Positions 26,701 to 34,543 of a stretch of 64,000 bases of DNA are shown here, in pieces. The first letter of the stretch is position 1, and each line of letters starts with the position of its first letter. The stretch is from Actinoplanes octamycinicus. GTDB lineage: Bacteria > Actinomycetota > Actinomycetes > Mycobacteriales > Micromonosporaceae. A model generated the notes under the pieces. The model did no database searches, was not told the DNA's origin, and saw only the letters and a program-made list of their open reading frames with translations. The stretch is from positions 4,507,501 through 4,571,500 of the forward strand of contig NZ_JACHNB010000001.1 of the NCBI RefSeq assembly GCF_014205225.1, written 5' to 3'. The translations under genes and the position numbers were made by a program.

Positions 26701-29700
26701 TGATCGTCGGCCGCCGGCACCCTGAGCGAACCTTCAGCGCCGATCCCCGGCACCCTGAGCGAGCCTTCAGCGTCGGTCCCCGGCGACCTGGGCAGACCTT
26801 CGGCGTCGGTCGTTGGTGCCTTGGGCGAGCTGGCGGCGGTTGCCGACACCGTGGGCGAGCTCGGCCACAGCCCGAGACTCTGCGTGCTGGTCGCCGGCTC
26901 AGCCGGAGAACCCGGCCAGATGTCCGTCGGCAGCGTCACCGCTGCCGGATCCGAGGCCGCCTGATCCGGCTGGCTCGGAGCCACCTGGTCGCCGTCGACC
27001 GGAGGCGCCAGGCGATGCCCGGTCGAGTCGGCTGCGTCCGGTGCGACCGGGATGGCGTCGCCGGACGTTTCGGGACCGAGGCTGCTTCCGGACGCCGGGT
27101 CGGCAGCGCTCCACGTGCCGCTGTCCGCTGCGGCTTGCTGATCGTCCACGAGCGGGCCGCGCTGGGCCGGCGTGTCGCTGCCGACCTCGGCCGGACGATA
27201 AGGCCGCACGCCGATGGGCTGGCTGAACTGGACTTCGTCCTCGTCCCCGTCCCGGGACTCCGGGCGCTCGCGAGGGTCGGTGTCTCGGGCTTCGCGGCGC
27301 TCCGAGGATTCTGCCTCAGCGGAATAGGAGCCCGGCCACGGAACGATCCGTGGAGCCGCGGAAAGCTCCTCCACGGCTGCGGTCTCGTCCGTGGGCGCGG
27401 TGTCGTTCGTGCTCGACTGCGCGCTGGACCAATCGGCAGTCGCCGGGGCGGAGCCGGCGCCAGATGTCTCGTCGGGCCAGAGTCCGCTCGGCTGAGTGGG
27501 CGGCAGTGCCGTGACACCGGTAGTGGTACTCGCCTGCCGGGTGGGCGTTCCGGTGGGCACGCCGCCCGGCGCGGACTGGTGCTGGCCAGGCGTTTCGGTG
27601 GCTGCGCTGCTGGGCGCAGGCTGGTGCTGGCCAGGTGTTTCGGTGGCTGCGTTGCCGGGCGCAGGCTGGTGCTGGCCAGGTGTTTCGGTAGCTGCGCTGC
27701 TGGGCTCGGGCTGGTGCTGGCGCGGTGGTTCGGCCGGTGCGCTGCCGGGCTCGGGCTGGCGTTGGCCCGGTGGTTCGGCCGGTGCGCTGCCGGGCTCGGG
27801 TTGGCGTTGGGTGGGGGTCTCGGTGGATGGCCACGCCGCGGCGGTGGTCGACGCGGCCGGGCCGGACTGCTGGCCGGCGTCGGGGGACTGGGCCCACCAG
27901 GTGCCGCTCGGGCGGGCGAGTTCCTCGGTGGCACCGTCGGACCAACCGCTGGACGCCGTGGCGGGACGTTGCGGCCGACCCGACCATGGGCCGCGAGGAG
28001 TCGTTGCCGGCTCCGCCGCGGAGTCGTGGTGCGAAGAGGCGGTCTGCCCCGGAAGGCCTTGCGACGCAGCACTTCGTCCCGGGACGCCGTGCGGTGGAGC
28101 AGCTTGTCCCTGGACGCCGCTCGGCGGAGGGGTCTGACCCGGTCCCAGTGGCCGGGTGACCTGGTCGTCCGGATCGGCTGTGGGTTGGGGGCCGCCGGAG
28201 TAGCCGCGCTGAGCGGGCACGGGACTGCTGCCGGGCGGGGCGAAGGGCTGGCCGGGCGGGTGGAAGAGCTGGCCGGGCGGGGCCGACACCTGGCCGGTCA
28301 CGGGCGGAACCTGGTAAGGCGTGGGAGACGCCTGGTAGCGCGGGCGCGACACCTGGTCGGGTGCGGGCTCGGCGCGACCGGGAGGGGGTTCGGGGTGCTG
28401 GCCGGTCGGGTTTCCCTGGGGCTGCCCGGACGCGGCTTGTCGCTGGTCGGCGGATGCTGCCCACGGATCCACCGGGGCGCCGGAGGGCGGCCGGTGGAAC
28501 TGTGGCGAAGCGCCGGAAGTAGGAGCGCTGGAGGTGGGCGCGTCCGGCCAAGGGTCGACCGGGGCGCTCAGCGACGGCTGTCCGGGCCATGGCCCCTGAG
28601 GAGCGCCGGAAGTGGGCTGCCCGGGCCACTGGCCGTGCGGCGGCCCGGAAGTGGGCTGCGCTTGCCGCTGGCCGTGCGGCGGCCCGGAAGTCGGCTGCTC
28701 GGGCCGCTGGCCGTGCGGCGGCCCGGAAGTGGGCTGGCTCGCCGTGCCGGACGGGGCCGGTGGGCCGGAGACCGGGGGCTGCGTGCCGTTGCCGTTGTAC
28801 CACTGCGGGGGTGGCGGCGGCAGAACACGCGGAGGTGCCGGGACTGGCTGGGCCGCCTGCTGAGGCGATTGCGGCGCTGCGGGGGAGTCGGCCTCCGCGG
28901 AGAGGGCGGGACCGCCCTGCGGGAAAGCGGCGGGAATGCCTTGGCCCGAGGCTGCCGGAGCAGGCTGCAGCGGAACAGCGGGAACGCCGTGCGGCGGAAG
29001 ACCGCCCTGCCCGGGAACTGCCGGGGCACCCTGGGGGACGGTGCCCGGACCGCCGTGCGGAGTGGTGCCCGGCGCGGGGAAGGCGGTTGCCGGTGCGGAC
29101 TCGGCGTAGGTGTCCGAGACCTCGCCGGTGACGGTGAGCTGGGCGGAGCCGGCCGGGCCGTCGACGGTGACCACGCCGTCCAGGCGGCCGGCGGTGGGGA
29201 ACCACGAGACCCGCAGCTGGTCACCCTCCAACGTGGCGTGCAGGTCGTCCGCCGACGTCGTCACCGTGGACGTGGCGACCAGCGGTGGGCCGGTGACGGG
29301 CACCCGTACCGTCAATTGCTGGGTGCCCGGGGCGACGCGGCCGAAAGCGATCGAGGTCTCCGCGACCCGCAGCGAGGTGCGGCGGAGCGCCGCGGAAGCG
29401 GCGGCGGCGACCCGGTCGTTGCCGGTGGCCATCCGGCTCAGGGTGGCCCGGGACCGGGCGGCGTGCGGCAGGTCCCGGCCCGCCGCCGCGGCGGCCAGCT
29501 CGGCGATCACGGCCATCTGGTCGCTGCCGGGCTTGCGGACCTTGGCGATGTACGGCTGGCGGCCGGAACCGTAGATCCAATGGCGGGCGGTCGGGTCGCG
29601 TTCCCGCAGGTGGTCGAAGATCTCGTCGATGCCGATGTAGCCGTCGCGGTCGCGGTCGGCGGCGCCGCCCCGGATCCCGTCGGCGAGCAGGCCGGCGAAG

Positions 29701-30200
29701 GTGGGCGGCTCGGGGCGGGCCGCCGCGGTGATCACCACGCGGCTGCGGGCGTCGGCGGCGCGGGCGGCCGGGAAGTAGGCGCCGGCGTCGACCGGGCCAC
29801 CGGTGCGGCCGTCCAGCACGATCACGATCTGGCCGGCCTGGCTGCGGTGCATCAGCGCGTCGATCCTGGTCACGTCGACCGCGGTGTCGGCCGGGCGCTG
29901 CATGACGGTGTCCGGAGTGGCCAGGTAGAGCCCGCCGGCCGGGCCGGACAGCAGGATGCCGCGGAAATAGATCAGCAGGCTGTCGGCGCCGCTCCGGCCG
30001 TCGCAGAGGGCCTGCAACCGCTGGTAGGTGTCCCAGGTCTCCGGGTCCTGCAGGAACTCCACCTCGAACCCGCCCAGACCGGGATCGCCCAGCACGGCGG
30101 CGAGAGATCGCACGTCCGCCGACGGCACCGCGTATCTGCGCAGGACGGGATCGTCGTGGTGTTCGACCGTCACCACAACCGCCAGTCGTCGCCCGCTCAT
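23769..30200 (-). CDS. giant membrane protein: inactive caspase-like domain, Pro-rich arm, membrane helix, YVTN beta-propeller
   Basis: A 2143-residue protein. Residues 1-225 align with bacterial caspase (C14) domains (SADVRSLAAVLGDPGLGGFE; then LLIYFRGILL where active forms have YFxGHG; then VLDGRTGG where they have LDCCxSG). Ile82 and Arg132 thus replace the catalytic His and Cys, so proteolysis is not expected. The EF-hand-like loop DRDRDGYIGIDE (182-193) common in these domains is intact. Residues ~285-355 look Ig-like. About 1400 residues of Pro/Gln/Ser/Ala-rich sequence with internal repeats follow. A membrane helix lies at ~1775-1798, then a seven-blade-like YVTN/NHL propeller (~1815-2143; SPDNGTVYVADQGAKEV, TPDGKTVLVTNYDVNTV) outside the cell. 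The EEP gene follows 16 bp downstream. Confidence 0.88.
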   Translation of the reverse strand: MSGRRLAVVVTVEHHDDPVLRRYAVPSADVRSLAAVLGDPGLGGFEVEFLQDPETWDTYQRLQALCDGRSGADSLLIYFRGILLSGPAGGLYLATPDTVMQRPADTAVDVTRIDALMHRSQAGQIVIVLDGRTGGPVDAGAYFPAARAADARSRVVITAAARPEPPTFAGLLADGIRGGAADRDRDGYIGIDEIFDHLRERDPTARHWIYGSGRQPYIAKVRKPGSDQMAVIAELAAAAAGRDLPHAARSRATLSRMATGNDRVAAAASAALRRTSLRVAETSIAFGRVAPGTQQLTVRVPVTGPPLVATSTVTTSADDLHATLEGDQLRVSWFPTAGRLDGVVTVDGPAGSAQLTVTGEVSDTYAESAPATAFPAPGTTPHGGPGTVPQGAPAVPGQGGLPPHGVPAVPLQPAPAASGQGIPAAFPQGGPALSAEADSPAAPQSPQQAAQPVPAPPRVLPPPPPQWYNGNGTQPPVSGPPAPSGTASQPTSGPPHGQRPEQPTSGPPHGQRQAQPTSGPPHGQWPGQPTSGAPQGPWPGQPSLSAPVDPWPDAPTSSAPTSGASPQFHRPPSGAPVDPWAASADQRQAASGQPQGNPTGQHPEPPPGRAEPAPDQVSRPRYQASPTPYQVPPVTGQVSAPPGQLFHPPGQPFAPPGSSPVPAQRGYSGGPQPTADPDDQVTRPLGPGQTPPPSGVQGQAAPPHGVPGRSAASQGLPGQTASSHHDSAAEPATTPRGPWSGRPQRPATASSGWSDGATEELARPSGTWWAQSPDAGQQSGPAASTTAAAWPSTETPTQRQPEPGSAPAEPPGQRQPEPGSAPAEPPRQHQPEPSSAATETPGQHQPAPGNAATETPGQHQPAPSSAATETPGQHQSAPGGVPTGTPTRQASTTTGVTALPPTQPSGLWPDETSGAGSAPATADWSSAQSSTNDTAPTDETAAVEELSAAPRIVPWPGSYSAEAESSERREARDTDPRERPESRDGDEDEVQFSQPIGVRPYRPAEVGSDTPAQRGPLVDDQQAAADSGTWSAADPASGSSLGPETSGDAIPVAPDAADSTGHRLAPPVDGDQVAPSQPDQAASDPAAVTLPTDIWPGSPAEPATSTQSLGLWPSSPTVSATAASSPKAPTTDAEGLPRSPGTDAEGSLRVPGIGAEGSLRVPAADDHNSPAARATDDDNSPAAPATDGDSPPAARATDDDNSPGLLAAAAGIAAEPDERRPVDDQDAEALRASSGNSTQTWHVSADAESGAEARNESRAGVRPDAGSTRDRWDSVPMDSGSDTVAWQASPADDTEEQHIPSAPHVAEVSAARTLDGDDQSSDESRAATNGAASAAETDSTGRTGSSGSTGDSGGSGSSGGSERAGSGAAAGFAGGFVGSWLAAQSSEKTGSQDDRDTPDAAASAGHHPEPPADEPQPGAPDLATFPPAASQSAPVVATADGDPTGSWPANGSATAGAAPGGPAGPWPGDRVAHDDAIERTPPGTGWPVPAAASDAGDAGHAAQPDPAGPGGSWPADQSRNAPPRLPWEAGSAAAAAGGWPRPASEDRPADPAAGATQSRPGSGSPAWGGHPAPGQAQTPDRGQPGWPGDAGQRSAADETTVPGMAAAAGWPDADDPTRQQGPAIAPGHGAGFGGTAGPGADFGGVAGAVPNSGTASGGSIAGSPSGRVSWDGPDDWTRAGGLAGAPGVAGSPAAPGWQQGQAGQGGWQQGQAGQGGWQPGQAGQGGWQPGQGTNPAWPTSPAGWPNSPSWQQPGGATAPPNGAGSYPEGRPASRRHLRVAGVLLLAMVLAAGAYLGIRYVSGRNDEPVAQPTATAPQQQQPGGGQSAVPTPPTDPARKAPASLAVPVVVDTVKGVGREPEGVVVSPDNGTVYVADQGAKEVFFIGADDKKIASVAVPNTPRFLGLSKDGTKLYVSMFENDFSANGMAVIDTAKRSLIKSVKTGPRPFEPAVAADGRVWLPIHNGARVEIYDGTTLAKVQQISVPPNPHWVDFLPDGTRAFTSDHESSRMSVIDTRTGRVLNNITVGRSPHSVAVTPDGKTVLVTNYDVNTVESYDTTTLKLIKRYSVGKLPQAVMVSADGVHAYVVNEGSDTVSVLNLADKQITATIKVGDSPRVIAISPDGLRLYVTAGRDGAVTVLKAAEE

Positions 30201-30494
30201 CGCATCACCCTTGGTCCATGGTGCGACGTTCGGCGCCGGGCCGGAACCCCCGGAAGATTACGAAGTGTCCGCGCCCGATGACCTTCCGTTGTTGATCTTT
30301 GTCGGGTTGCGGGCGTTGTGCGGCGATCTAGCAGGTCCGACGTGGTCGTGCCGGGAACTTCCGGCGGATCCGCCACGGTGTGCCGATTTCACCGGATCCG
30401 GTGTCGGAGATCCGTCACCGGCCGCCGCGCGCCGCGCGAGGAGGGTGAACGGAAAGATCGCCTCTAGACTCACGGTCCGAGGTGAGAGATCGAG
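30201..30494. promoter_or_regulatory. divergent promoter region between the caspase-like and DUF389 genes
   Basis: This 294-bp gap is relatively AT-richer and holds the promoters of both genes. It contains a perfect 14-bp palindrome, CACCGGATCCGGTG, at 30390-30403, a candidate operator. A good GAGGTGAG ribosome site precedes the DUF389 ATG. I cannot place -35/-10 boxes with confidence. Confidence 0.4.
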
Positions 30495-31436
30495 ATGCTT
30501 CACGTACGGGTGATCGCGCCGGCCGCCGTCTCCGAGAAGGTTCAGCACCTGCTCGCTGCCGAGGAGGCGGTCACGCACCTGGTGGTGCTGCCCGGTGTCG
30601 CCGTGGCGCCGCGCGGCGACCTGCTGGAGTTCGACGTGGTCCGGGAGGGCGCCAGCCGGCTGCTCGACCAGCTGCGTGACCTCGGCCTGGACCGGGACGG
30701 CTCGATCGTGGTGGAGCGCGTCGACGCGGCCCTGAGCGCGGCCGCCGACCGGGCCGCGCGGCGCACCCCGGGGCTGGGCGTCGACGCGGTCGTCTGGCAC
30801 GAGCTGGAACATCAGACCGGCGAGGAGACCGAGCTGTCCGCCTCGTTCCTGGCCTTCATGATCATCGCGACCGTGATCGCCGCCCTCGGTGTGCTGCTCG
30901 ACCAGCCGATCCTGATCGTCGGGTCGATGGTGGTCGGTCCCGAGTTCGGGCCGCTCGCGGCGCTCTGCGTCGGCCTGGTGCAACGCAAGTACCGGCTGGT
31001 CCGGCGGTCGCTGATGGCCCTGGGCGTGGGCTTCCCGATCGGCATGCTGGTCACCATGCTGGCGGTCTGGCTGCTCACCGCGGCCGGCCTGGTGGACCGG
31101 TCGATGCTGCTCGCCGACCGGCCGCTGACCGACTTCATCTGGCGGCCGGACGCGCTGTCCTGGGTGGTCGGTTTCCTCGGCGGGGTCGCCGGGATGCTGT
31201 CGCTGACCTCGGCGAAGGCCGGCACCCTGGTGGGCGTGCTGATCTCGGTGACCACGGTGCCGGCCGCGGCCAACACGGCGGTGGCGCTGGCCTACGTGAT
31301 CGGCAGCCGGGAGCCGGGGCGGCTGCTGGCCGAGGCCGGCGGTTCGGCCCTGCAGCTGGTGATCAACCTGACCGCGATCGTGATCGCCGGGGTGCTCACC
31401 CTGCTGGTCCAGCGGCACGCCTGGCGACGCGGCTGA
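30495..31436 (+). CDS. DUF389 family membrane protein
   Basis: A 313-residue protein with a ~95-residue soluble N-terminal domain and six predicted membrane helices from about residue 115 on. The helix pair containing DQPILIVGSMVVGPEFGPLAALC is the DUF389 hallmark, and LTSAKAGTLVGVLISVTTVP is the second conserved segment. The family is widespread and its function is unknown; a transport or signalling role is often guessed. ATG 30495 follows a GAGGTGAG ribosome site. It is a single-gene unit divergent from the caspase-like gene. Confidence 0.9.
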   Translation: MLHVRVIAPAAVSEKVQHLLAAEEAVTHLVVLPGVAVAPRGDLLEFDVVREGASRLLDQLRDLGLDRDGSIVVERVDAALSAAADRAARRTPGLGVDAVVWHELEHQTGEETELSASFLAFMIIATVIAALGVLLDQPILIVGSMVVGPEFGPLAALCVGLVQRKYRLVRRSLMALGVGFPIGMLVTMLAVWLLTAAGLVDRSMLLADRPLTDFIWRPDALSWVVGFLGGVAGMLSLTSAKAGTLVGVLISVTTVPAAANTAVALAYVIGSREPGRLLAEAGGSALQLVINLTAIVIAGVLTLLVQRHAWRRG

Positions 31437-31580
31437 CCCACCCGGCGACGAGGCCGACCCGCCCGCCGCGATCTGCTGACCGGGATGCGGCGCTGATGCC
31501 GACCCGCCCGCCGGGGCGCGGCGGTGATGCCGAGCCGCCGGCCGCGGGGAGGGAACAGGGCCGGGTCGGTCGGGGCGGGT

Positions 31581-31838
31581 TCAGACGGTGATGTCCAGGA
31601 CTCGGCCGGCCGGGAGCGGGCGGGGGTCGCTGAGCGCGGCGACTTGGGCGGCGCGGGTGGCTTCGACCCGGGCCACCTCGGCCGAGGCGGTCGCGATGGT
31701 GGCCCGGTCCGAGGCGACGGTCTGCGGGCTGGCGTCCACCGCGTTCAGGTCCACGGCGAGCTGACGCTGGGCGCGCTGCAGGCGGCTCCAGGCGACGTGG
31801 CTGCTCCAGGTCGAGGTGGTGACAGCTTTGACGGCCAT
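31581..31838 (-). CDS. small helical protein of unknown function
   Basis: An 85-residue protein starting at ATG 31838 behind an AAGGAG site. It is predicted to be almost all alpha-helix, with a heptad-like Leu/Val/Ala pattern (SRLQRAQRQLAVDLNAV and ATASAEVARVEATRAAQV), and ends in a short strand, VLDITV. No family is recognised with certainty. It may be cytoplasmic and oligomerise through a coiled coil. It stands alone between the DUF389 gene and the HhH membrane protein gene. Confidence 0.7.
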   Translation of the reverse strand: MAVKAVTTSTWSSHVAWSRLQRAQRQLAVDLNAVDASPQTVASDRATIATASAEVARVEATRAAQVAALSDPRPLPAGRVLDITV

Positions 31839-31976
31839 GGTGTGCTCCTTGGGGGGACGGCAACCGGACGGCTCCCTTCATCGGCCGGGCCGCTCCTGAG
31901 CTGCTACTTTTCGCAGTGGTCTGGGTAACAATACGGTCGCGGCGGTAACCCTCCCCGGAGTGCGGGCGAACGACGG

Positions 31977-32004
31977 CGGCCCGGCGTCCGTGGACACCGG
32001 GCCG
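31977..32004 (-). terminator. hairpin after the HhH membrane protein gene
   Basis: An 8-bp CGGCCCGG/CCGGGCCG stem with an inner GTCC/GGAC pairing lies 18 bp beyond the stop at 32022. It is GC-rich without a clear U-tract, as is common in actinobacteria. Confidence 0.5.
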
Positions 32005-32021
32005 CGACGTGCGGGGGCTGG

Positions 32022-33017
32022 TCAGCCGATCAGCGCCTTGGCCTTCTCCGGCCAGGTGTTCAGGCTCGCCGAGCCGCGCATCCCGGAGGCGATGATCGCC
32101 TGCTTGAGCTCGGCCGGGTCGCTGGCCGCCAGCTTGGCGTAGGTGGTGATGCCGGCGGCGGCCAGGGCCATGGCGACCTTCGGGCCGATGCCGGCGATCT
32201 TGGTGAGGTCGTCCGGCTCGGTGACCCCGACCGGCTCGACGATCGGCGACGCCTCCTCGGCAGCCTCGGAGATCGGCTCCTCGACGACGGCGACAGTCTC
32301 GGCGGCGACCGGCTCGGCGGCGACCGGCTCGGCGGCGGCGACGGCCGCGGCGGGCTCCTCGGTGGCGACGACGGCCTCGGCTCCGACCGGCTCGGCGACA
32401 GCGGCGGGCTCGACCGGCTCCGCGGCCACGACCGGCTCCGGCGCGACAACCGGCTCGGCAGCCTCGACCGGCTCGGCGGCGACGACCGGCTCCGCAGCCT
32501 CGACCGGCTCGGCCACCGCGCCCGGCTCCGGAAGAGCGACGGTCTCAGCGACCGGCTCGGCCTCGGGAGAAGCGGCCGGCTCGGCCTCGGGAAGAGCGAC
32601 GGTCTCGGCGGCCGGCTCGGCCGCGGGAAGGACGACGGTCTCGGCGGCCGGCTCGGTCCGCGGAAGCACGACCGTCTCCACCTCGGTCACCGGCTCGATG
32701 ACCGCGGTCTCGGCAACCGCGTCCGCTTTGTCCTCGTCGACCAGGACGGCGACCGCGGCGGGCTCGGCGACGGCGGAGGAGCCGGACTCCGAAGCGCCGG
32801 AGGAAGAGGCGCCGGAGGAGGAGGCGCCGGAGGAAGAGGAGGCGACGGGGGAGGGGGCAGCGGCAACGGGAGCGGACTCAGCGGCAGCCGAAGCGGCAGC
32901 AACCGGCGCAGCCGTGACGGACGCCGCCTGAGCAGCCCCGTCACGACGACCCCGAATGAACCAGCCGGCTATCAGGCCGATCACGAGCCCGGCCACAAGG
33001 GAGAGAAATGATGCCAT
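32022..33017 (-). CDS. membrane-anchored protein with Ala/Val/Glu/Pro repeats and C-terminal helix-hairpin-helix domain
   Basis: A 331-residue protein; ATG 33017 is chosen because a CGGAGG site precedes it and the hydrophobic N-terminal helix (about residues 4-21, FLSLVAGLVIGLIAGWFI) follows at once. Residues ~30-265 are a low-complexity chain of EPVAE/AEPVEA repeats. Residues ~268-331 form a helix-hairpin-helix domain (LTKIAGIGPKVAMALAAAGI) ending in a conserved NTWPEKA segment. This C-terminal unit recurs at the end of many actinobacterial proteins and resembles non-specific DNA-binding HhH modules, so a link between membrane and nucleoid is possible; this is inference. The repeat length may vary between strains. 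Confidence 0.85.
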   Translation of the reverse strand: MASFLSLVAGLVIGLIAGWFIRGRRDGAAQAASVTAAPVAAASAAAESAPVAAAPSPVASSSSGASSSGASSSGASESGSSAVAEPAAVAVLVDEDKADAVAETAVIEPVTEVETVVLPRTEPAAETVVLPAAEPAAETVALPEAEPAASPEAEPVAETVALPEPGAVAEPVEAAEPVVAAEPVEAAEPVVAPEPVVAAEPVEPAAVAEPVGAEAVVATEEPAAAVAAAEPVAAEPVAAETVAVVEEPISEAAEEASPIVEPVGVTEPDDLTKIAGIGPKVAMALAAAGITTYAKLAASDPAELKQAIIASGMRGSASLNTWPEKAKALIG

Positions 33018-33100
33018 ATCGGGCCTCCGGGCAGGAGATGAGGGTGCATGTGGTAGCGCGCAGCTTCCCACATCACCTTCCGTAGCCACGATCAGGGTGC

Positions 33101-34453
33101 TCACTCGACCAGATGGTGTGGCTCCTCATGCCGGACGAACCGGTTCACCGTGTACGTGATCGCCCAGAGCCCCACCCCGATGAGCAGCAGCACCCCGGCC
33201 ACCTTGTAGTCCTCCGCGGCCCGCCCGCTCAGCGGACTGGCCAGGAACGCGCACGCCAGCGCCCCGAGCACCGGGATCACCGTCGGCGCGTGGAAGTGGT
33301 CGTGCTCGACCCGGTCCCGGCGCAGCACCAGCACCGCGATGTTGACCACGGTGAAGACGCAGAGCAGCAGCAGCGCGGTGGTGCCGCCCAGCGCGGTCAG
33401 GTCGGCGAACCAGATCAGCCCGAACGCGATCAGCGTGGTGAAGACGATCCCCACCCACGGGGTACGCCGGGTCGGATGCACCCAGCCGAGCACGCGCGGC
33501 AGGACCTTCTCGTTCGCCATCCCGTAGAGCAGCCGGCTGGCCATCATCATGTTGATCAGCGCGCTGTTCGCCACCGCGAACATGGTGATCCAGGCGAACA
33601 GCCAGATCGGGAACCCGGGCGCCCCGGCCTGCACCACCTTGAGCAGCGGCGTCTCGCCCTCGCCGAGCTGTGCGGGCGGGACCAGGGCGACCGACGAGAT
33701 GGCCACCAGCACGTAGATCAGCCCGGTCAGGCAGATCCCGGTGAGCATCACCTTCGGGAAGATCCGCACCGGGTCGCGGGTCTCCTCGGCCATGTTCACC
33801 GAGTCCTCGAAGCCGACCATGGCGAAGAAGGCGAGCGCGGTAGCGGCGGTCACCGACAGCGCGATGCTCTCGCCGGGCGGCGTGTTGAAGTCGCCGAGCC
33901 GGGACAGGTCGCCCTCGCCGCCGCCGATCGCCCACGCGCCGATCGCGATCACGATCAGCAGGCCGGTCAGCTCGACGCAGGTCAGCACCACGTTGGCCTT
34001 GACGCTCTCGCCGACGCCACGGAAGTTGATCAGGGCGACCAGGGTGATGAAGCCGAGCGCCACCGCGGTCGGGGCGAGGTCGGCGTGCAGGGCCGAGCCG
34101 AAGTTCCCGGCGAACGCCTTGGACGCGCTGGACGCCGAGGTCAGCCCGGAGCACATCACCGCGTAGGCCACCATGAAGGTGAGGAAGTGCAGGCCGAACG
34201 CCTTGTGCGTGTAGAGCGCCGCGCCGGCCGCCCGCGGATACTTGGTGACCAGCTCCAGGTAGCTGAAGGCGGTCAGCAGCGCGACCACGAAGGCGAGCAG
34301 GAACGGCAGCCACACGGCACCGCCCACCTCGTTGGCCACCTTGCCGGTGAGGGCGTAGACGCCGGTGCCGAGGATGTCGCCGACGACGAATAGCAGCAGA
34401 AGTCCCGGCCCGATCACCCGTTTGAGCGACGGTTCAGCGGTGCTCGCAGTCAT
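33101..34453 (-). CDS. APC-superfamily amino acid permease
   Basis: A 450-residue permease with about 12 membrane helices and the APC signature near the N-terminus (LFVVGDILGTGVYALTGKVA). Conserved features in helices 3 and 6 include the segment FFAMVGFEDSVNMAEE. The family imports amino acids or exchanges them at the cytoplasmic membrane; substrate is unknown. ATG 34453 is preferred (GGAG directly upstream) over ATG 34534, which would add 27 residues unlike the family and would run into the upstream terminator hairpin. It is a single-gene unit. Confidence 0.9.
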   Translation of the reverse strand: MTASTAEPSLKRVIGPGLLLLFVVGDILGTGVYALTGKVANEVGGAVWLPFLLAFVVALLTAFSYLELVTKYPRAAGAALYTHKAFGLHFLTFMVAYAVMCSGLTSASSASKAFAGNFGSALHADLAPTAVALGFITLVALINFRGVGESVKANVVLTCVELTGLLIVIAIGAWAIGGGEGDLSRLGDFNTPPGESIALSVTAATALAFFAMVGFEDSVNMAEETRDPVRIFPKVMLTGICLTGLIYVLVAISSVALVPPAQLGEGETPLLKVVQAGAPGFPIWLFAWITMFAVANSALINMMMASRLLYGMANEKVLPRVLGWVHPTRRTPWVGIVFTTLIAFGLIWFADLTALGGTTALLLLCVFTVVNIAVLVLRRDRVEHDHFHAPTVIPVLGALACAFLASPLSGRAAEDYKVAGVLLLIGVGLWAITYTVNRFVRHEEPHHLVE

Positions 34454-34489
34454 CTCTCCGGGATACCCGGGATCGCCGGAAAAAGAAAC

Positions 34490-34525
34490 GCGGTGGTCAC
34501 TCTCCGCTGAGAGAGTGACCACCGC
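34490..34525 (-). terminator. perfect 15-bp stem terminator with T-tract after the beta-helix gene
   Basis: The arm GCGGTGGTCACTCTC and its exact complement flank a 6-nt loop. On the minus strand it is followed by GTTTCTTTTT. It lies 19 bp after the stop at 34544, a textbook intrinsic terminator. Confidence 0.85.
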
Positions 34526-34543
34526 TTGTTCCAAGAACCCCGA

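Noticed and set aside
23319..30281. A 2320-codon plus-strand ORF covering the caspase-like gene
   Set aside because: It is the antisense shadow: the minus frame has recognisable caspase, membrane and YVTN propeller sequence, while the plus frame gives Arg/Gly-rich sequence with no domain.
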